NCBI GenBank assembly: GCA_008711135.1
Contig: VUAW01000010.1
Span: 1-64,000 of the forward strand
Length of the DNA stretch: 64,000 nucleotides
Direction of reading: 5' to 3'
DNA from: Rhodobacteraceae bacterium LNNU 3342
GTDB taxonomy: Bacteria > Pseudomonadota > Alphaproteobacteria > Rhodobacterales > Rhodobacteraceae
Shown here piece by piece: positions 33,252 to 41,081 of this stretch (within the stretch, counting starts at the first letter, position 1; the number at the start of each line of letters is the position of its first letter). The notes beneath the pieces were generated by a model. That model did no database searches and had not been told where the DNA came from. It saw nothing but the letters and a program-made list of their open reading frames with translations. The translations under genes and the position numbers were made by a program.

Positions 33252-33886
33252 TACCTCTCGCCCGCGGCCCACTTGCGCAGGCGCTCGCGCATGATCCAGA
33301 TGCCCGCCAGCACCACGATCGCACCAAACGCGAGGGCGAAGACCTGCGCCGTGCCATCAAGCGCGCCCACCGCCGCGACGGCCGCACCGGCACCCGATGC
33401 GATCTGCACGGCACTTGCCTGTACCGTGGTCGACGATGCGGCCGAGGCGCGCTCGCCGTGATCAACCCGAGGCTCGGGCGGCAGAGCGGTCTTCGACCGT
33501 GGGAACGGCGTCCCCCATGTGCGGACGGAGCCGGTGTCGATGTGCATGAACCCTTGTTTCGGGTAATAGCCGAACCCCGTGAACCCAACCTCACGCGCCG
33601 CAGCCTCGAACTCGTGTGGGTCATGGTTGTCCATCCGCACGTCGAAGGCGCGGCCCTGCAGGTGCAGGCTGCCCCCTGCCCCGCCAACACGGCGGTTATG
33701 CTCGGGCGACCGATAGGCGGAGGTAAGGACGATCGGCCGGCCGAGCCGGGTTCGCAGCGCCTGCAGGCGGTCAAGCGCGGCCTCGTCTATCCGCAACTGC
33801 CCGGTTCCCTTGCACGCAAGCTCGCGCGGCGAAAAGTTGGCCCAGCGCCACCCGGGCTCGGCCTGCGTCCAGTTCTGATAGTGCAT
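33251..33886 (-). CDS. Endolysin, M15-type peptidase with C-terminal membrane helix
   Basis: A 211-residue murein peptidase. It starts MHYQNWTQAEPGWRWANFSP (~33886). The M15 (VanY/Peptidase_M15_3) zinc centre is GGSLHLQGRAFDVRM (His, Asp) plus FMHIDTGS (His). The C-terminal ~50 residues (AGAAVAAVGALDG, VFALAFGAIVVLAGIWIMRERLRKW) form a membrane segment, so the enzyme may be membrane-tethered. This is unusual for an endolysin and resembles fusions with a holin-like helix. It lies between the holin-like and spanin genes. Confidence 0.88.
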   Translation of the reverse strand: MHYQNWTQAEPGWRWANFSPRELACKGTGQLRIDEAALDRLQALRTRLGRPIVLTSAYRSPEHNRRVGGAGGSLHLQGRAFDVRMDNHDPHEFEAAAREVGFTGFGYYPKQGFMHIDTGSVRTWGTPFPRSKTALPPEPRVDHGERASAASSTTVQASAVQIASGAGAAVAAVGALDGTAQVFALAFGAIVVLAGIWIMRERLRKWAAGER

Positions 33887-33888
33887 CG

Positions 33889-34203
33889 TCAGTTCCCCGT
33901 CATTGGCAAAAGCTGGCGCAGGAGCTGAAGCGTCGTTTCTTGCCCTCGGTCGAGCCGATCGAGACTGCGGCGGATGCCAACAAGCTCCTGCTCGGTCCGG
34001 GCGCTGGTAACGGCCTGAGCGTTTTGCACCGCAACCAGCGCCTCGATCTGCGTGCTGTGACGGTCGATGTTGACCTTGTGTTGCCGCACCTCGCCTGCGA
34101 TCGTCGCGGCCCACCAGATCGCGCCGCCCGTCTGCAGTGCGATCGTGAGGATCAAAACGACAGGCACGCGCTTATCGAGGTGCCAGGGGTTCCCGTCAGA
34201 CAT
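33889..34203 (-). CDS. Holin-like small membrane protein
   Basis: A 104-residue protein. A short cytoplasmic start (MSDGNPWHLDKR) and one hydrophobic helix (VPVVLILTIALQTGGAIWWAATIAG) are followed by a long coiled coil (VRQHKVNIDRHSTQIEALVAVQNAQ to DRLDRGQETTLQLLRQLL, residues ~42-100). It is first in the lysis cassette, so it is the likely holin or its regulator. Some phages have such one-helix coiled-coil proteins at this place; pore formation is inferred. Confidence 0.7.
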   Translation of the reverse strand: MSDGNPWHLDKRVPVVLILTIALQTGGAIWWAATIAGEVRQHKVNIDRHSTQIEALVAVQNAQAVTSARTEQELVGIRRSLDRLDRGQETTLQLLRQLLPMTGN

Positions 34204-34607
34204 TCCGCTTTCCTGCTGCCAATGTCTGAAGATTGTGGCGAATTTCACGCCGCGCCTCTGGCGCGTTCAGCGGAGAATACCCGGTGCAGTGAGCGTTGAA
34301 TGTGTTCCTTTCAAGGCGCCGGATGCCAGATGCGTCAGAACACGGGGCCTCCTCTCTGCATCCTAAAGCAGCCCTGTCCTGAGGCACGGCACCTCACCTC
34401 GCCCTTGGCTGGTCAGCGCTGAGTCTGATGGCTCGAAGTTGACGTTAAAGTGTTGCACCGCCGGGATAATTACGACAAGAGTGCCCCGTCCCTATAGGAC
34501 ACCGGCCGTTCCCGGATCGGGTGGCCAATGATCGTCATGAGGGCGCCAGCGGCCAAGGGCTGGTCTTGGTTTAGCTGGCTCACTCGCTAACCATGGACAC
34601 AAGAGCT
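34204..34607. other. Intergenic region between lysis cassette and sensor kinase
   Basis: No gene is supported. CCTCTGGCG (34255-34263) is a partial match to the 12-bp late element in the same orientation, 51 bp upstream of the holin-like gene. The rest is divergent promoter space between the leftward lysis operon and the rightward kinase operon. Confidence 0.45.
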
Positions 34608-34633
34608 GGAACCTCTCGTGAACTAAAAACGTT
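34608..34633 (+). promoter_or_regulatory. EcfG-type promoter for the sensor-kinase operon
   Basis: GGAAC (34608-34612), 17 bp, CGTT (34630-34633). This is an exact match to the GGAAC-N16/17-CGTT consensus of the alphaproteobacterial general-stress sigma factor. It lies 60 bp before the kinase start codon, with AAGGAG (34681-34686) in between. Whether the host has EcfG is not known from this window. Confidence 0.6.
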
Positions 34634-34692
34634 ATGAGGGGTTGGCCCAAGAAAACACGCCAGACCACCGGCGAGGGAGTAAGGAGACTAAC

Positions 34693-36873
34693 ATGAATGT
34701 GGAGGAATTTCCGCGGCCCGCTCGGCGGCTGACAGAATTTGATGCGCTTGTGACAGCGGCGCCTAACGCCTTGGATGCGATACCGGGAGCTGTCTATCTG
34801 TGCGACGATGAAGGCTGGCTGGTCCGATACAACGCTGAGGCGGCCGAGCTTTGGGGGCGTTCCCCTTCGCTAGATGAGAAGCGCGAGCGCTTTTGCGGCT
34901 CGCATCGCTTGTTTCGAGTAGATGGATCGCTGCTGCCACACGACATCTGCCCCGTGGCTGTAGCGGTATCAACAGGCGAGCCCACCCGGAATGCCGAAGT
35001 CGTCATGGAGAGACCGGACGAGTCACGCTTTACGGCACTGGTGAACATCCGCGCGTTGCGGGACCATGATGGGCGAATCCAGGGCGCGATAAACTGCTTT
35101 CAGGATATCTCAGCACAGAAGGCGGCCGAAGAGGAGGTTCGGCGCGCGAATTCCGACTTGAACGACTTCTTTGAAAACAGCGCGATCGGCCTCCACATTG
35201 TTAGGGGAGACGGCACTATTCATCGGGCGAACCGGGCCGAACTCGCTCTTCTCGGTTATAGTCCTGAGGAGTATATCGGGCGTCACATCGCGGAATTTCA
35301 CGTTGATGCGCCCGTTATAGGGGACATCCTTACCCGGCTCTCACGAGGCGAAAATCTGGAACGCTATCCGGCCCGCCTCCGCGCCAAGGACGGCTCCATC
35401 AAGCATGTGCTGATCACGTCCAATAGCCGGTTCAGCGACGGAAAGTTCATCAACACGCGCTGCTTCACTACGGATGTAACCGATCTGCACGAATCCGAAA
35501 GATCCCGTCGTGACTCCGAGGAGCGCTTGGCGGCCACCTACGAAGCAGCCACCGTGGGAATTGCCGAGGCGGATCCGTCCGGGCGCCTACTCCGGGTCAA
35601 CGACGCTTTATGCGAGATGCTTGGACGCTTCCAAGACGAGCTTCTGCAGATGACCTTCTTCGACTATGCGCATGAGGATGATCGAAAGGAGGACGCTGCG
35701 CTTTATGGGCGTCAAGTGGCCGGCGAGCTAGACAACTACACGTTGCACAAGCGAGCCAGGAAGCCTGACGGTACTATAATCCATCTTGAAACACGCAGCT
35801 CGACAGTTCGTGATGAAGCTGGCGGGTTCCGCTACGGCGTGCGCGTGGTCCAGGACATCACCATCGCAAAGCAGATGGAGGATATGCTCCGCTCGAGTGA
35901 GCAGCATATGCGCGATCTGCTCGAGGCGCTGCCAGCAGCCGTGTATACAACAGATGCGACAGGGCGCATTACTTTCTTCAACAAGGCCGCTGTTGAGATG
36001 TCAGGGCGCACGCCTCAGCCGGGCGACATGTGGTGCGTCAGTTGGCGCCTATTTAACCCGGACGGCACGTTGCTGCCGCACGACCAGTGCCCAATGGCAA
36101 TAGCGTTGAAAGAAAATCGGCCTGTCCGCGGGGTAGAGGCCATCGCGGAGCGGCCTGACGGCAGCCGTATCCCGTTCATCCCATACCCGACACCCCTTTA
36201 CGATTGCGAGGGCAACCTTGTAGGCGCGGTCAACATGCTGGTCGACATCACGCACCACAAGCAAGCAGAGATCCGGCAGAAAACTCTTATCGACGAACTG
36301 AATCATCGCGTCAAGAACACGTTGGCCACTGTGCAGTCTCTGGCTGGGCAGACGGCCAGACACGCTGACGATATTGATGATTTTCTACACCGCTTCGTGG
36401 GCAGAGTGCTGGCTCTCTCACGGGCTCACGACTTGCTGACCAAGCGGCACTGGACTGACGCTCCTCTCGGTCTGCTTGCCAGCGAAGTGTTGTCTCCGAT
36501 TGTCGGAAACTCGCCCGCGCGTCTGATGATCGACGGCCCCTCGATCGAACTCAACACGCGGGTTGCGCTAAATCTCACCATGACCCTCAACGAGCTCGCC
36601 ACCAACGCCCTCAAATATGGAGCGCTTACAGGGGATGCTGGCGCGGTCTCTCTTGTTTGGCAGATCAAGGAGCGGCACGGCAGTAGGATGCTGGTCCTCG
36701 AATGGCAGGAGTCTGGAGGACCACAGGTTATTCCGCCGACTCGTAGGGGTACCGGCACTCGTCTCATGGAGCACTGTATCGAACGGGATCTTGGGGGAGA
36801 ATTTGACCTCACCTTCCATCCGGAGGGTGTTTCATGCCGCATGACCATTCTTATAGAAGCGAAAGATGCATGA
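34693..36873 (+). CDS. Multi-PAS HWE-type sensor histidine kinase carried by the prophage
   Basis: A 726-residue soluble kinase; start ATG 34693 behind AAGGAG. Four PAS domains in row are seen at about residues 25-130, 155-265, 285-395 and 400-515 (examples: GAVYLCDDEGWLVRYNAEAAELWG; FENSAIGLHIVRGDGTIHRANR; TYEAATVGIAEADPSGRLLRVN; LEALPAAVYTTDATGRITFFN). The phospho-acceptor is DELNHRVKNTLATVQ (His ~533), and the ATPase N-box is NELATNALKYGAL. No membrane helix is present. The first and fourth PAS are alike and suggest an internal duplication. It overlaps the response-regulator gene by 4 bp (ATGA), so the two form a pair. Confidence 0.92.
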   Translation: MNVEEFPRPARRLTEFDALVTAAPNALDAIPGAVYLCDDEGWLVRYNAEAAELWGRSPSLDEKRERFCGSHRLFRVDGSLLPHDICPVAVAVSTGEPTRNAEVVMERPDESRFTALVNIRALRDHDGRIQGAINCFQDISAQKAAEEEVRRANSDLNDFFENSAIGLHIVRGDGTIHRANRAELALLGYSPEEYIGRHIAEFHVDAPVIGDILTRLSRGENLERYPARLRAKDGSIKHVLITSNSRFSDGKFINTRCFTTDVTDLHESERSRRDSEERLAATYEAATVGIAEADPSGRLLRVNDALCEMLGRFQDELLQMTFFDYAHEDDRKEDAALYGRQVAGELDNYTLHKRARKPDGTIIHLETRSSTVRDEAGGFRYGVRVVQDITIAKQMEDMLRSSEQHMRDLLEALPAAVYTTDATGRITFFNKAAVEMSGRTPQPGDMWCVSWRLFNPDGTLLPHDQCPMAIALKENRPVRGVEAIAERPDGSRIPFIPYPTPLYDCEGNLVGAVNMLVDITHHKQAEIRQKTLIDELNHRVKNTLATVQSLAGQTARHADDIDDFLHRFVGRVLALSRAHDLLTKRHWTDAPLGLLASEVLSPIVGNSPARLMIDGPSIELNTRVALNLTMTLNELATNALKYGALTGDAGAVSLVWQIKERHGSRMLVLEWQESGGPQVIPPTRRGTGTRLMEHCIERDLGGEFDLTFHPEGVSCRMTILIEAKDA

Positions 36874-37268
36874 CCCAGTTCACCGGTGTGAAAGTTCTGC
36901 TTGTTGAAGATGAAGGCGTCGTTGCCATGATGATCGAGGACATGCTGGAAGCACTGGGCTGTGAAGTTGTCTCATCCATTGCGCGTGTCACTCCGGCTCT
37001 GGAGATCGCGGCAAAGGCCGACATTGACCTTGCTGTCCTTGACGTCAACGTAGCTGGTGAACAGGTATTTCCAGTTGCAGAAGTGCTCCGCGACCGCAGC
37101 ATCCCGTTCCTGTTCAGTACCGGGTACGGCGCGAGCGGTTTGCCCAGCCATTTCAGCGACCGACAGGTTCTCAGCAAGCCTTTCTCCGATAGTGAGTTGC
37201 AGGAAAAGATTGCAGCAACCTTGCAGGGGCGTGAGCTGATGATGCCTGCTGATGATCGGCCATGCTAA
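36870..37268 (+). CDS. Single-domain response regulator (receiver)
   Basis: A 132-residue receiver domain without an output domain. VLLVEDEGVVAMMIEDML holds the acidic pair, LAVLDVN the phospho-acceptor Asp, and the C-terminal VLSKPFSDSEL the conserved Lys. The start ATG 36870 overlaps the kinase stop. Such free receivers either act by protein contact or as phosphate sinks for HWE kinases; in alphaproteobacteria they often tune the PhyR-type stress cascade. Its target is unknown. Confidence 0.92.
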   Translation: MTQFTGVKVLLVEDEGVVAMMIEDMLEALGCEVVSSIARVTPALEIAAKADIDLAVLDVNVAGEQVFPVAEVLRDRSIPFLFSTGYGASGLPSHFSDRQVLSKPFSDSELQEKIAATLQGRELMMPADDRPC

Positions 37269-37436
37269 GCCGTCCAAGCTCGTGACGCCGGAGGGACAGA
37301 CTTCAGGCATGGATGCCTGTCCCAAAGCGCTGTCGGCTCCTGCACCCTGAATTACAAAATGTTCCCGTTTTGATTGGGTCTCAACTGGCAGCGCCGGCAG
37401 AGCCGACCGGCGCTGCGGGCTGCTCGCGCCCTAGGA

Positions 37437-38015
37437 TTAGCTGGCCTCAGTGATAACCTTATCGACGGCTGCCTTACCCTGCCCCACCATCCTGGCGATC
37501 GTGGCTGCGCTGTACCCCTCGCCGCGCAGCTGCCGGATCACGTGCTTGCGGTAGGCCCGCCGAATGTTGGCGCAGACCGGAACCTCAAGGATCATGTTCG
37601 TGTGCGACCGCCGCAGCCGCTCCGCCGCCTCAGGGCCGAGGATCTGCACCAGCGGATGATCCGGGCGCATCACCTGGGGCACATAGACCATCTTGCGCCA
37701 AGCGCGCGCACCGGCCGTGGGCAGTGCCTCTGACAGCCGTAGCGCCAGCTCGCGACCAATCACCTCGGCGATGTCCTCCAGCGTCTCGGGCAGTGGAAGG
37801 TGACGCCCAGCGCCCATGGCGAACTCCGTCACCGGCCAGTGCGACACGTTCAGCTCGTCCTGACGCTCGACTGTTGCCAGGTGCGGTGGCGAGGGGCGGC
37901 CTGCCGCTTTCAGCATGTCGTTCGCCCGCTTCAGCAGCCGGTCGCGTTGCTCCACCTGTGCGCGAAGCTCCTCGATCTGACGCTGCATCGCGCCGATGTC
38001 GCTCATGTCAGCCAT
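37437..38015 (-). CDS. Mor-like transcriptional regulator (putative late activator)
   Basis: A 192-residue protein. The N-terminal ~35 residues are a coiled coil (MQRQIEELRAQVEQRDRLLKRANDML). The C-terminal part (PEAAERLRRSHTNMILEVP, ANIRRAYRKHVIRQLRGEGYSAATIARMVGQGKAAVDKVI) carries a helix-turn-helix like that of the Mor/C-type or related phage activators. It is first among the leftward early-to-late genes, so it is the best candidate to act on late promoters, perhaps through the 12-bp element. The family assignment is moderate; the activator role is inferred. Confidence 0.65.
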   Translation of the reverse strand: MADMSDIGAMQRQIEELRAQVEQRDRLLKRANDMLKAAGRPSPPHLATVERQDELNVSHWPVTEFAMGAGRHLPLPETLEDIAEVIGRELALRLSEALPTAGARAWRKMVYVPQVMRPDHPLVQILGPEAAERLRRSHTNMILEVPVCANIRRAYRKHVIRQLRGEGYSAATIARMVGQGKAAVDKVITEAS

Positions 38016-38022
38016 GGCAGCC

Positions 38023-38283
38023 TCAATTCACCCTGCCAGGATCCGAAAGCCCTGCCTTGGCGACCCAAGCGCGCAGGGCTTCCGTCAGCTCATGGCGAGC
38101 CGCGAAATGTGACCGTGCTCCCGTCCATATCGGCACAGGCAACAGCATGAACATCCACATGTGCGCTGGGCTGCAGCTCAGGCGGCTGCAGACCCGGCCC
38201 GCCTCCACCTCTCCCAGCATCAGCACGGCTATGTCGCCTTCCTGCCGCCAGGTCACCGGTAGATCCAAAGTCACGTCACTCAT
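38023..38283 (-). CDS. Small phage protein, 86 aa
   Basis: Start 38283 (MSDVTLDLPVTWRQEGDIAVLMLG). A compact alpha/beta protein with two Cys and a C-terminal helix (HELTEALRAWVAKAGLSDPG). It lies between the Mor-like gene and the 87-aa gene with a 4-bp overlap, in an early operon. No family recognised. Confidence 0.55.
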   Translation of the reverse strand: MSDVTLDLPVTWRQEGDIAVLMLGEVEAGRVCSRLSCSPAHMWMFMLLPVPIWTGARSHFAARHELTEALRAWVAKAGLSDPGRVN

Positions 38284-38543
38284 GGCTGCCACTCTGGACG
38301 CGGCTCCGGCATGTGCCGATGTGCGCGCTCGCACCAGCGCATGGCCTTACGGTAGTCGGCATCCCGCGAACCTTCGCCCGAGGCGATGGCGCCGTGCAGC
38401 TGGTCAAGGTTGGCGAACTCCGTCTCGCGCAGGGTCAGGTGGCATTTGATGCGGGTGCGCCCCGTCTCCGGCCAGACCGTGCAAAGATAACGCGCAATCC
38501 TCCTGTAGTTGGACAGCGGGGCCGGTGCTTGCGTCTCAATCAT
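38280..38543 (-). CDS. Small phage early protein, 87 aa
   Basis: Start 38543 (MIETQAPAPLSNYRRIARYL) behind GGAGGG. Basic protein with helical segments (DADYRKAMRWCERAHRH). It is divergent from brnT; their shared spacer contains a 9-bp inverted repeat. Function not recognised. Confidence 0.55.
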   Translation of the reverse strand: MIETQAPAPLSNYRRIARYLCTVWPETGRTRIKCHLTLRETEFANLDQLHGAIASGEGSRDADYRKAMRWCERAHRHMPEPRPEWQP

Positions 38544-38559
38544 GCCGCCCTCCAATTTT

Positions 38560-38602
38560 TATACACACTTTTATTGAAGAGGTGATTTAACGTGTGTATA
38601 TA
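38560..38602 (+). promoter_or_regulatory. brnTA promoter with an operator-like inverted repeat
   Basis: TTGAAG (38574-38579), 17 bp, TATATA (38597-38602) forms a sigma-70-like promoter. TATACACAC (38560-38568) and GTGTGTATA (38592-38600) are 9-bp inverted arms, the second covering the -10 box. This suits autorepression by BrnTA. The predicted transcript start is at or next to the brnT ATG (38609), so a leaderless mRNA is likely. Confidence 0.65.
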
Positions 38603-38608
38603 AAACCC

Positions 38609-38875
38609 ATGAAGATCGAATGGGACCCGGCAAAGCGAGACAGGACGCTGCAAGAACGCGGGCTCGACTTCGCGTCGGTCTCCGAGGCTGAGTGGGATGA
38701 AGCGCTTACGGCGGAAGATACCCGGGAAGACTACGCCGAGCGCCGCTTTGTAAGCATCGTCCCGATCGACGGCCGCCTCTGCGTGGTGGCGTGGTGCGTG
38801 CGGGGCGATGCCCTTCGCGTCATCAGCCTGCGCAAGGCGAATGAGAGAGAAAGGAAGCGCTATGAGCAAGGATAA
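38609..38875 (+). CDS. brnT: BrnT-family toxin
   Basis: An 88-residue RelE-fold ribonuclease toxin (MKIEWDPAKRDRTLQERGLDFASV). The family marks are the F/I-EWDP.K...N/R..K/E.G..F start, DTREDYAERRF and VAWCVRGDALRVISLRKANERERKRY at the end, which holds the catalytic Arg/Lys and Tyr. It cleaves RNA and inhibits growth until neutralised by BrnA. The start at 38609 is preferred over a GTG at 38594 because of the promoter position. It overlaps brnA by 14 bp. Confidence 0.88.
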   Translation: MKIEWDPAKRDRTLQERGLDFASVSEAEWDEALTAEDTREDYAERRFVSIVPIDGRLCVVAWCVRGDALRVISLRKANERERKRYEQG

Positions 38876-39080
38876 GGCCCTGATCGACCGGAACGGAGAG
38901 GTGGATGAGCTCGGCGACGACTTCTTCGCTAGGGCAAAGCGTGGCCGCCCCTCGATGCTCCCCTTTGAACGGAAGGTGCGGCAGAACTTCATGATCGATC
39001 CCGACGTTGCCGAGAAACTGGAAGCCGTCGGCAACAAGAGCGCGTTCGTGAATGAGGCGCTGCGGAAGGCGCTGGCGTAG
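38862..39080 (+). CDS. brnA: BrnA-family antitoxin
   Basis: A 72-residue antitoxin. The N-terminal toxin-binding part is DELGDDFFARAKRGRPSMLP, and the C-terminal ribbon-helix-helix (QNFMIDPDVAEKLEAVGNKSAFVNEALRKAL) binds DNA. It is preceded by AAGGAAG. With BrnT it would bind the inverted repeat at 38560-38600. It maintains the prophage or protects against superinfection. Confidence 0.88.
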   Translation: MSKDKALIDRNGEVDELGDDFFARAKRGRPSMLPFERKVRQNFMIDPDVAEKLEAVGNKSAFVNEALRKALA

Positions 39081-39087
39081 GGGATCA

Positions 39088-40026
39088 TCAGCGGATCCCC
39101 CGCTCGCGCATCCGCTCCGGCGTGACCAGTCCGGCTGCAAGCAACGCATCGCGCACGCTGCCAGAGATCGCCGAGGACGGCAGCGGGCGGTCGCCGTTCA
39201 GCCACTCGGCAAAGAACGCCAGCTTCTCCTGCTCGGTCGCCTGGCGCTGGGCCTGCGGTTCTGCCTTCCGGGATCCCCGCGCCCGCTTCATCAGGCGATC
39301 CAGCGCTTTCGGCCCCTCGGGCGGCTCGGGCTGATACCGACGGCTGGCGGCGGCGATGGTCAGGATAACGTCCTCAGACAGCCCCAGCTCATCGTGCCAG
39401 CGCAGCACATGGGCCTTGGCCTTCTCGCCCTGCCACCAGTCCGGCAGCTCAGCGTCCAGGTGGAAGCCCAGCGCCTGAAGCAGCGCCTCCCAGAACCCTT
39501 CACTGAAAACCGATCGAAAGCGCGCCTGCGCGCCCTCCTCCTTTACAGGTTCCCTTAAAGGTTCCCTTACAGGGTTAGTGTCCAAAATCTGGACACGGCT
39601 TTCGCTCGAATTTGGACACGGCTCGCTCTCAGATTTGGACACGGCTCCGTGTGCAATATCTGGACACGGCTCCAGTGCTTGTTCCACCTCCGTTCCGGGC
39701 GCGGCATCATCAGCCCCGTGTCCAAAATCTGGACTCGGCCCTTGCGCAAAGTCCTTCTCGAACCCAAGGATGTACCGGGTCGATTGCTGCCGCCTGGTCT
39801 TCGGGTCGATGCGCTGCTGACGACGGATCAGCCCCATCTCTTGCAGCCGGCGCAGATGATTACAAACTGATGACCGCGACATCTCGGCATCCTCGGCCAG
39901 CTGCTCTTGTGACGGGAAGCAGCCAAAGTCCGGGTTGTGGCGATCGGCGAGGTACCACAGCACCAGCTTGGTGGCGGGCGGCAATCCCCGCTGCTGGATC
40001 GCCCAGTTCGTCGCATGGTGGCTCAT
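39088..40026 (-). CDS. O-like phage replication protein with N-terminal winged helix
   Basis: A 312-residue protein. The N-terminal winged helix-turn-helix (LPPATKLVLWYLADRHNPDFG, SQEQLAEDAEMSRSSVCNHLRRLQEMGLI) binds origin DNA. The middle (residues ~100-165) is low-complexity because it contains DNA repeats that encode EPCP/SRVQI-like stretches. The C-terminal part (GFWEALLQALGFHLDAELPDWW, DVILTIAAASRR) resembles replisome-loader or DnaA/DnaT-like phage proteins. This design, initiator gene holding its own origin, is the lambda O arrangement. Confidence 0.8.
   Translation of the reverse strand: MSHHATNWAIQQRGLPPATKLVLWYLADRHNPDFGCFPSQEQLAEDAEMSRSSVCNHLRRLQEMGLIRRQQRIDPKTRRQQSTRYILGFEKDFAQGPSPDFGHGADDAAPGTEVEQALEPCPDIAHGAVSKSESEPCPNSSESRVQILDTNPVREPLREPVKEEGAQARFRSVFSEGFWEALLQALGFHLDAELPDWWQGEKAKAHVLRWHDELGLSEDVILTIAAASRRYQPEPPEGPKALDRLMKRARGSRKAEPQAQRQATEQEKLAFFAEWLNGDRPLPSSAISGSVRDALLAAGLVTPERMRERGIR
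39581..39742. repeat. Iterons inside the O-like gene: probable replication origin
   Basis: Five copies of (T)TTGGACACGGCT or close variants at 39587-39600, 39610-39623, 39633-39646, 39658-39671 and 39729-39742 (the last two CTGGACACGGCT and CTGGACTCGGCC). The spacing is about 23, 23 and 25 bp for the first four (just over two helix turns) and then ~71 bp. Two GGTTCCCTTA direct repeats at 39548-39571 lie beside them and may be part of the unwinding or binding region. Confidence 0.7.
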
Positions 40027-40084
40027 GACCCCCTCCCTGCCGGTGCCGGCGGCACCCGCTCAGGCAGACTGCGCAGGTCTTGCA

Positions 40085-40507
40085 TCAGGCGCCCCCTCTT
40101 ATGTTCAGCTTGAAACCGTGATCGCGCAGGGCGCCCAGCGCATCGTCTACCGACCGCACCAGCGCCCAGGGCACCCCCTGCCCCAGCATCAGGTCGCGGA
40201 ATGCCTCCTGCGCCTCGCTCAGGCGGCCGGTGGCGCTCTTGACCTCCATCAGCATCAGCCGGCCCTCGGCGATGACCACCAGGTCTGGAAAGCCCGGCCA
40301 CGCGCCCAGCGCCTTGCGGATCGCCTGCTGGGTTTTCATGGTTCTTCCGCCCGGCAGCTCGTTTGCGGCGTGATGCACAATAGATCCCTTGGGCAGGACC
40401 ATGCGCAACGTGCTGACGATGGCGCGCTGGGCCTCCCCTTCCGGATTGCGGCGTTTGCGGACAGGCGCGCCCAAGGGCGGTGCCTTACGCGTTGACGGTT
40501 TTCGCAT
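40085..40507 (-). CDS. VRR-NUC-domain nuclease
   Basis: A 140-residue protein with the small PD-(D/E)XK nuclease domain VRR-NUC. RNPEGEAQRAIVSTLRMVLPKG is the first helix, WPGFPDLVVIAEGRLMLMEVKSATGRLS holds the Asp, the Glu-x-Lys core and the substrate loop, and ALRDHGFKL ends the fold. It occurs in many phages in replication or recombination roles, probably as a flap or Holliday-junction-like nuclease. Confidence 0.85.
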   Translation of the reverse strand: MRKPSTRKAPPLGAPVRKRRNPEGEAQRAIVSTLRMVLPKGSIVHHAANELPGGRTMKTQQAIRKALGAWPGFPDLVVIAEGRLMLMEVKSATGRLSEAQEAFRDLMLGQGVPWALVRSVDDALGALRDHGFKLNIRGGA

Positions 40508-40626
40508 CTTCCTTACGCCGTTGCCGGCGTCCCTGCATGGTTGTGGATCAGTGGCGCCGTCGCCGGGCCGCGTGCGGCCAGTAGGGCGGCGCAGTGACGT
40601 CTTCCGGCCCGCCCCTATGGGTGTGG

Positions 40627-40752
40627 TCAGGGGTCATGGCGCTCTCTCTGTGAAGAATTCTTCATCACTTTTCCGACGCGGATCGCCACCGCGCGCGACA
40701 GGCGCACGATGAAGAACCGCGGAAGGATGATGATGGCTTGGACAATCCACAT
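40627..40752 (-). CDS. Very small membrane-like phage ORF, 41 aa
   Basis: MWIVQAIIILPRFFIVRLSR followed by a short basic tail (VMKNSSQRERHDP). It is too short for confident calling, but its start overlaps the 3' end of the 40756-41013 gene and the first 20 residues would make a membrane helix. It lies in the early operon downstream of the regulators. Function unknown. Confidence 0.3.
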   Translation of the reverse strand: MWIVQAIIILPRFFIVRLSRAVAIRVGKVMKNSSQRERHDP

Positions 40753-40755
40753 GGC

Positions 40756-41013
40756 TCAGCCCTCGATCTTCCGGGCCAGGGTCTCGACCCTATGAATGGC
40801 TTTGGCGATGGACTTGTAGGCCCACGCCGGCATGTCATGCTTGCACTGAAGCCAGTTGATCACGGTGCGGGTGGAAACGTCCCGGCCTGCGGCCTGGTGC
40901 AGGTAGCGGGCCGTCGTTTCGGCGATTTCGGCTTGGGAAGGCGCACGGAATGCGGCGTAAATGAGCCCCGCGTTCTCTCTGCGGTCAATATCCTGTTGTG
41001 AAAGACTTTTCAT
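40756..41013 (-). CDS. Small early phage protein, probable DNA-binding (CII-like position)
   Basis: An 85-residue protein; start 41013 (MKSLSQQDIDRRENAGLIYAAF). Helices SQAEIAETTARYLHQAAGRDVSTRTVINWLQ form a helix-turn-helix-like pattern. It is the second gene leftwards from the repressor/cro switch, where lambda-like phages carry CII. A regulatory or replication-licensing role is inferred from position. Confidence 0.6.
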   Translation of the reverse strand: MKSLSQQDIDRRENAGLIYAAFRAPSQAEIAETTARYLHQAAGRDVSTRTVINWLQCKHDMPAWAYKSIAKAIHRVETLARKIEG

Positions 41014-41081
41014 CAAAACTGCCCCATGTTGGTGCGATGAAAATGAACTCGAATAACACTGGCTTGAGAGGGCGCATGACA

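Noticed and set aside
6923-34203. Gene transfer agent cluster
   Set aside because: A contractile P2-type tail, integrase, repressor and att sites show a true prophage; Rhodobacter GTA genes have a different order and a siphovirus tail.
39581-39742. Iterons as a CRISPR or protein-repeat artefact only
   Set aside because: The conserved part is the DNA word with regular ~23-bp spacing, which is not a multiple of three, so a protein repeat alone does not explain it.
40023-40301. 92-codon minus-strand open frame
   Set aside because: Overlaps the VRR-NUC gene in another frame and is low-complexity Gly/Arg.
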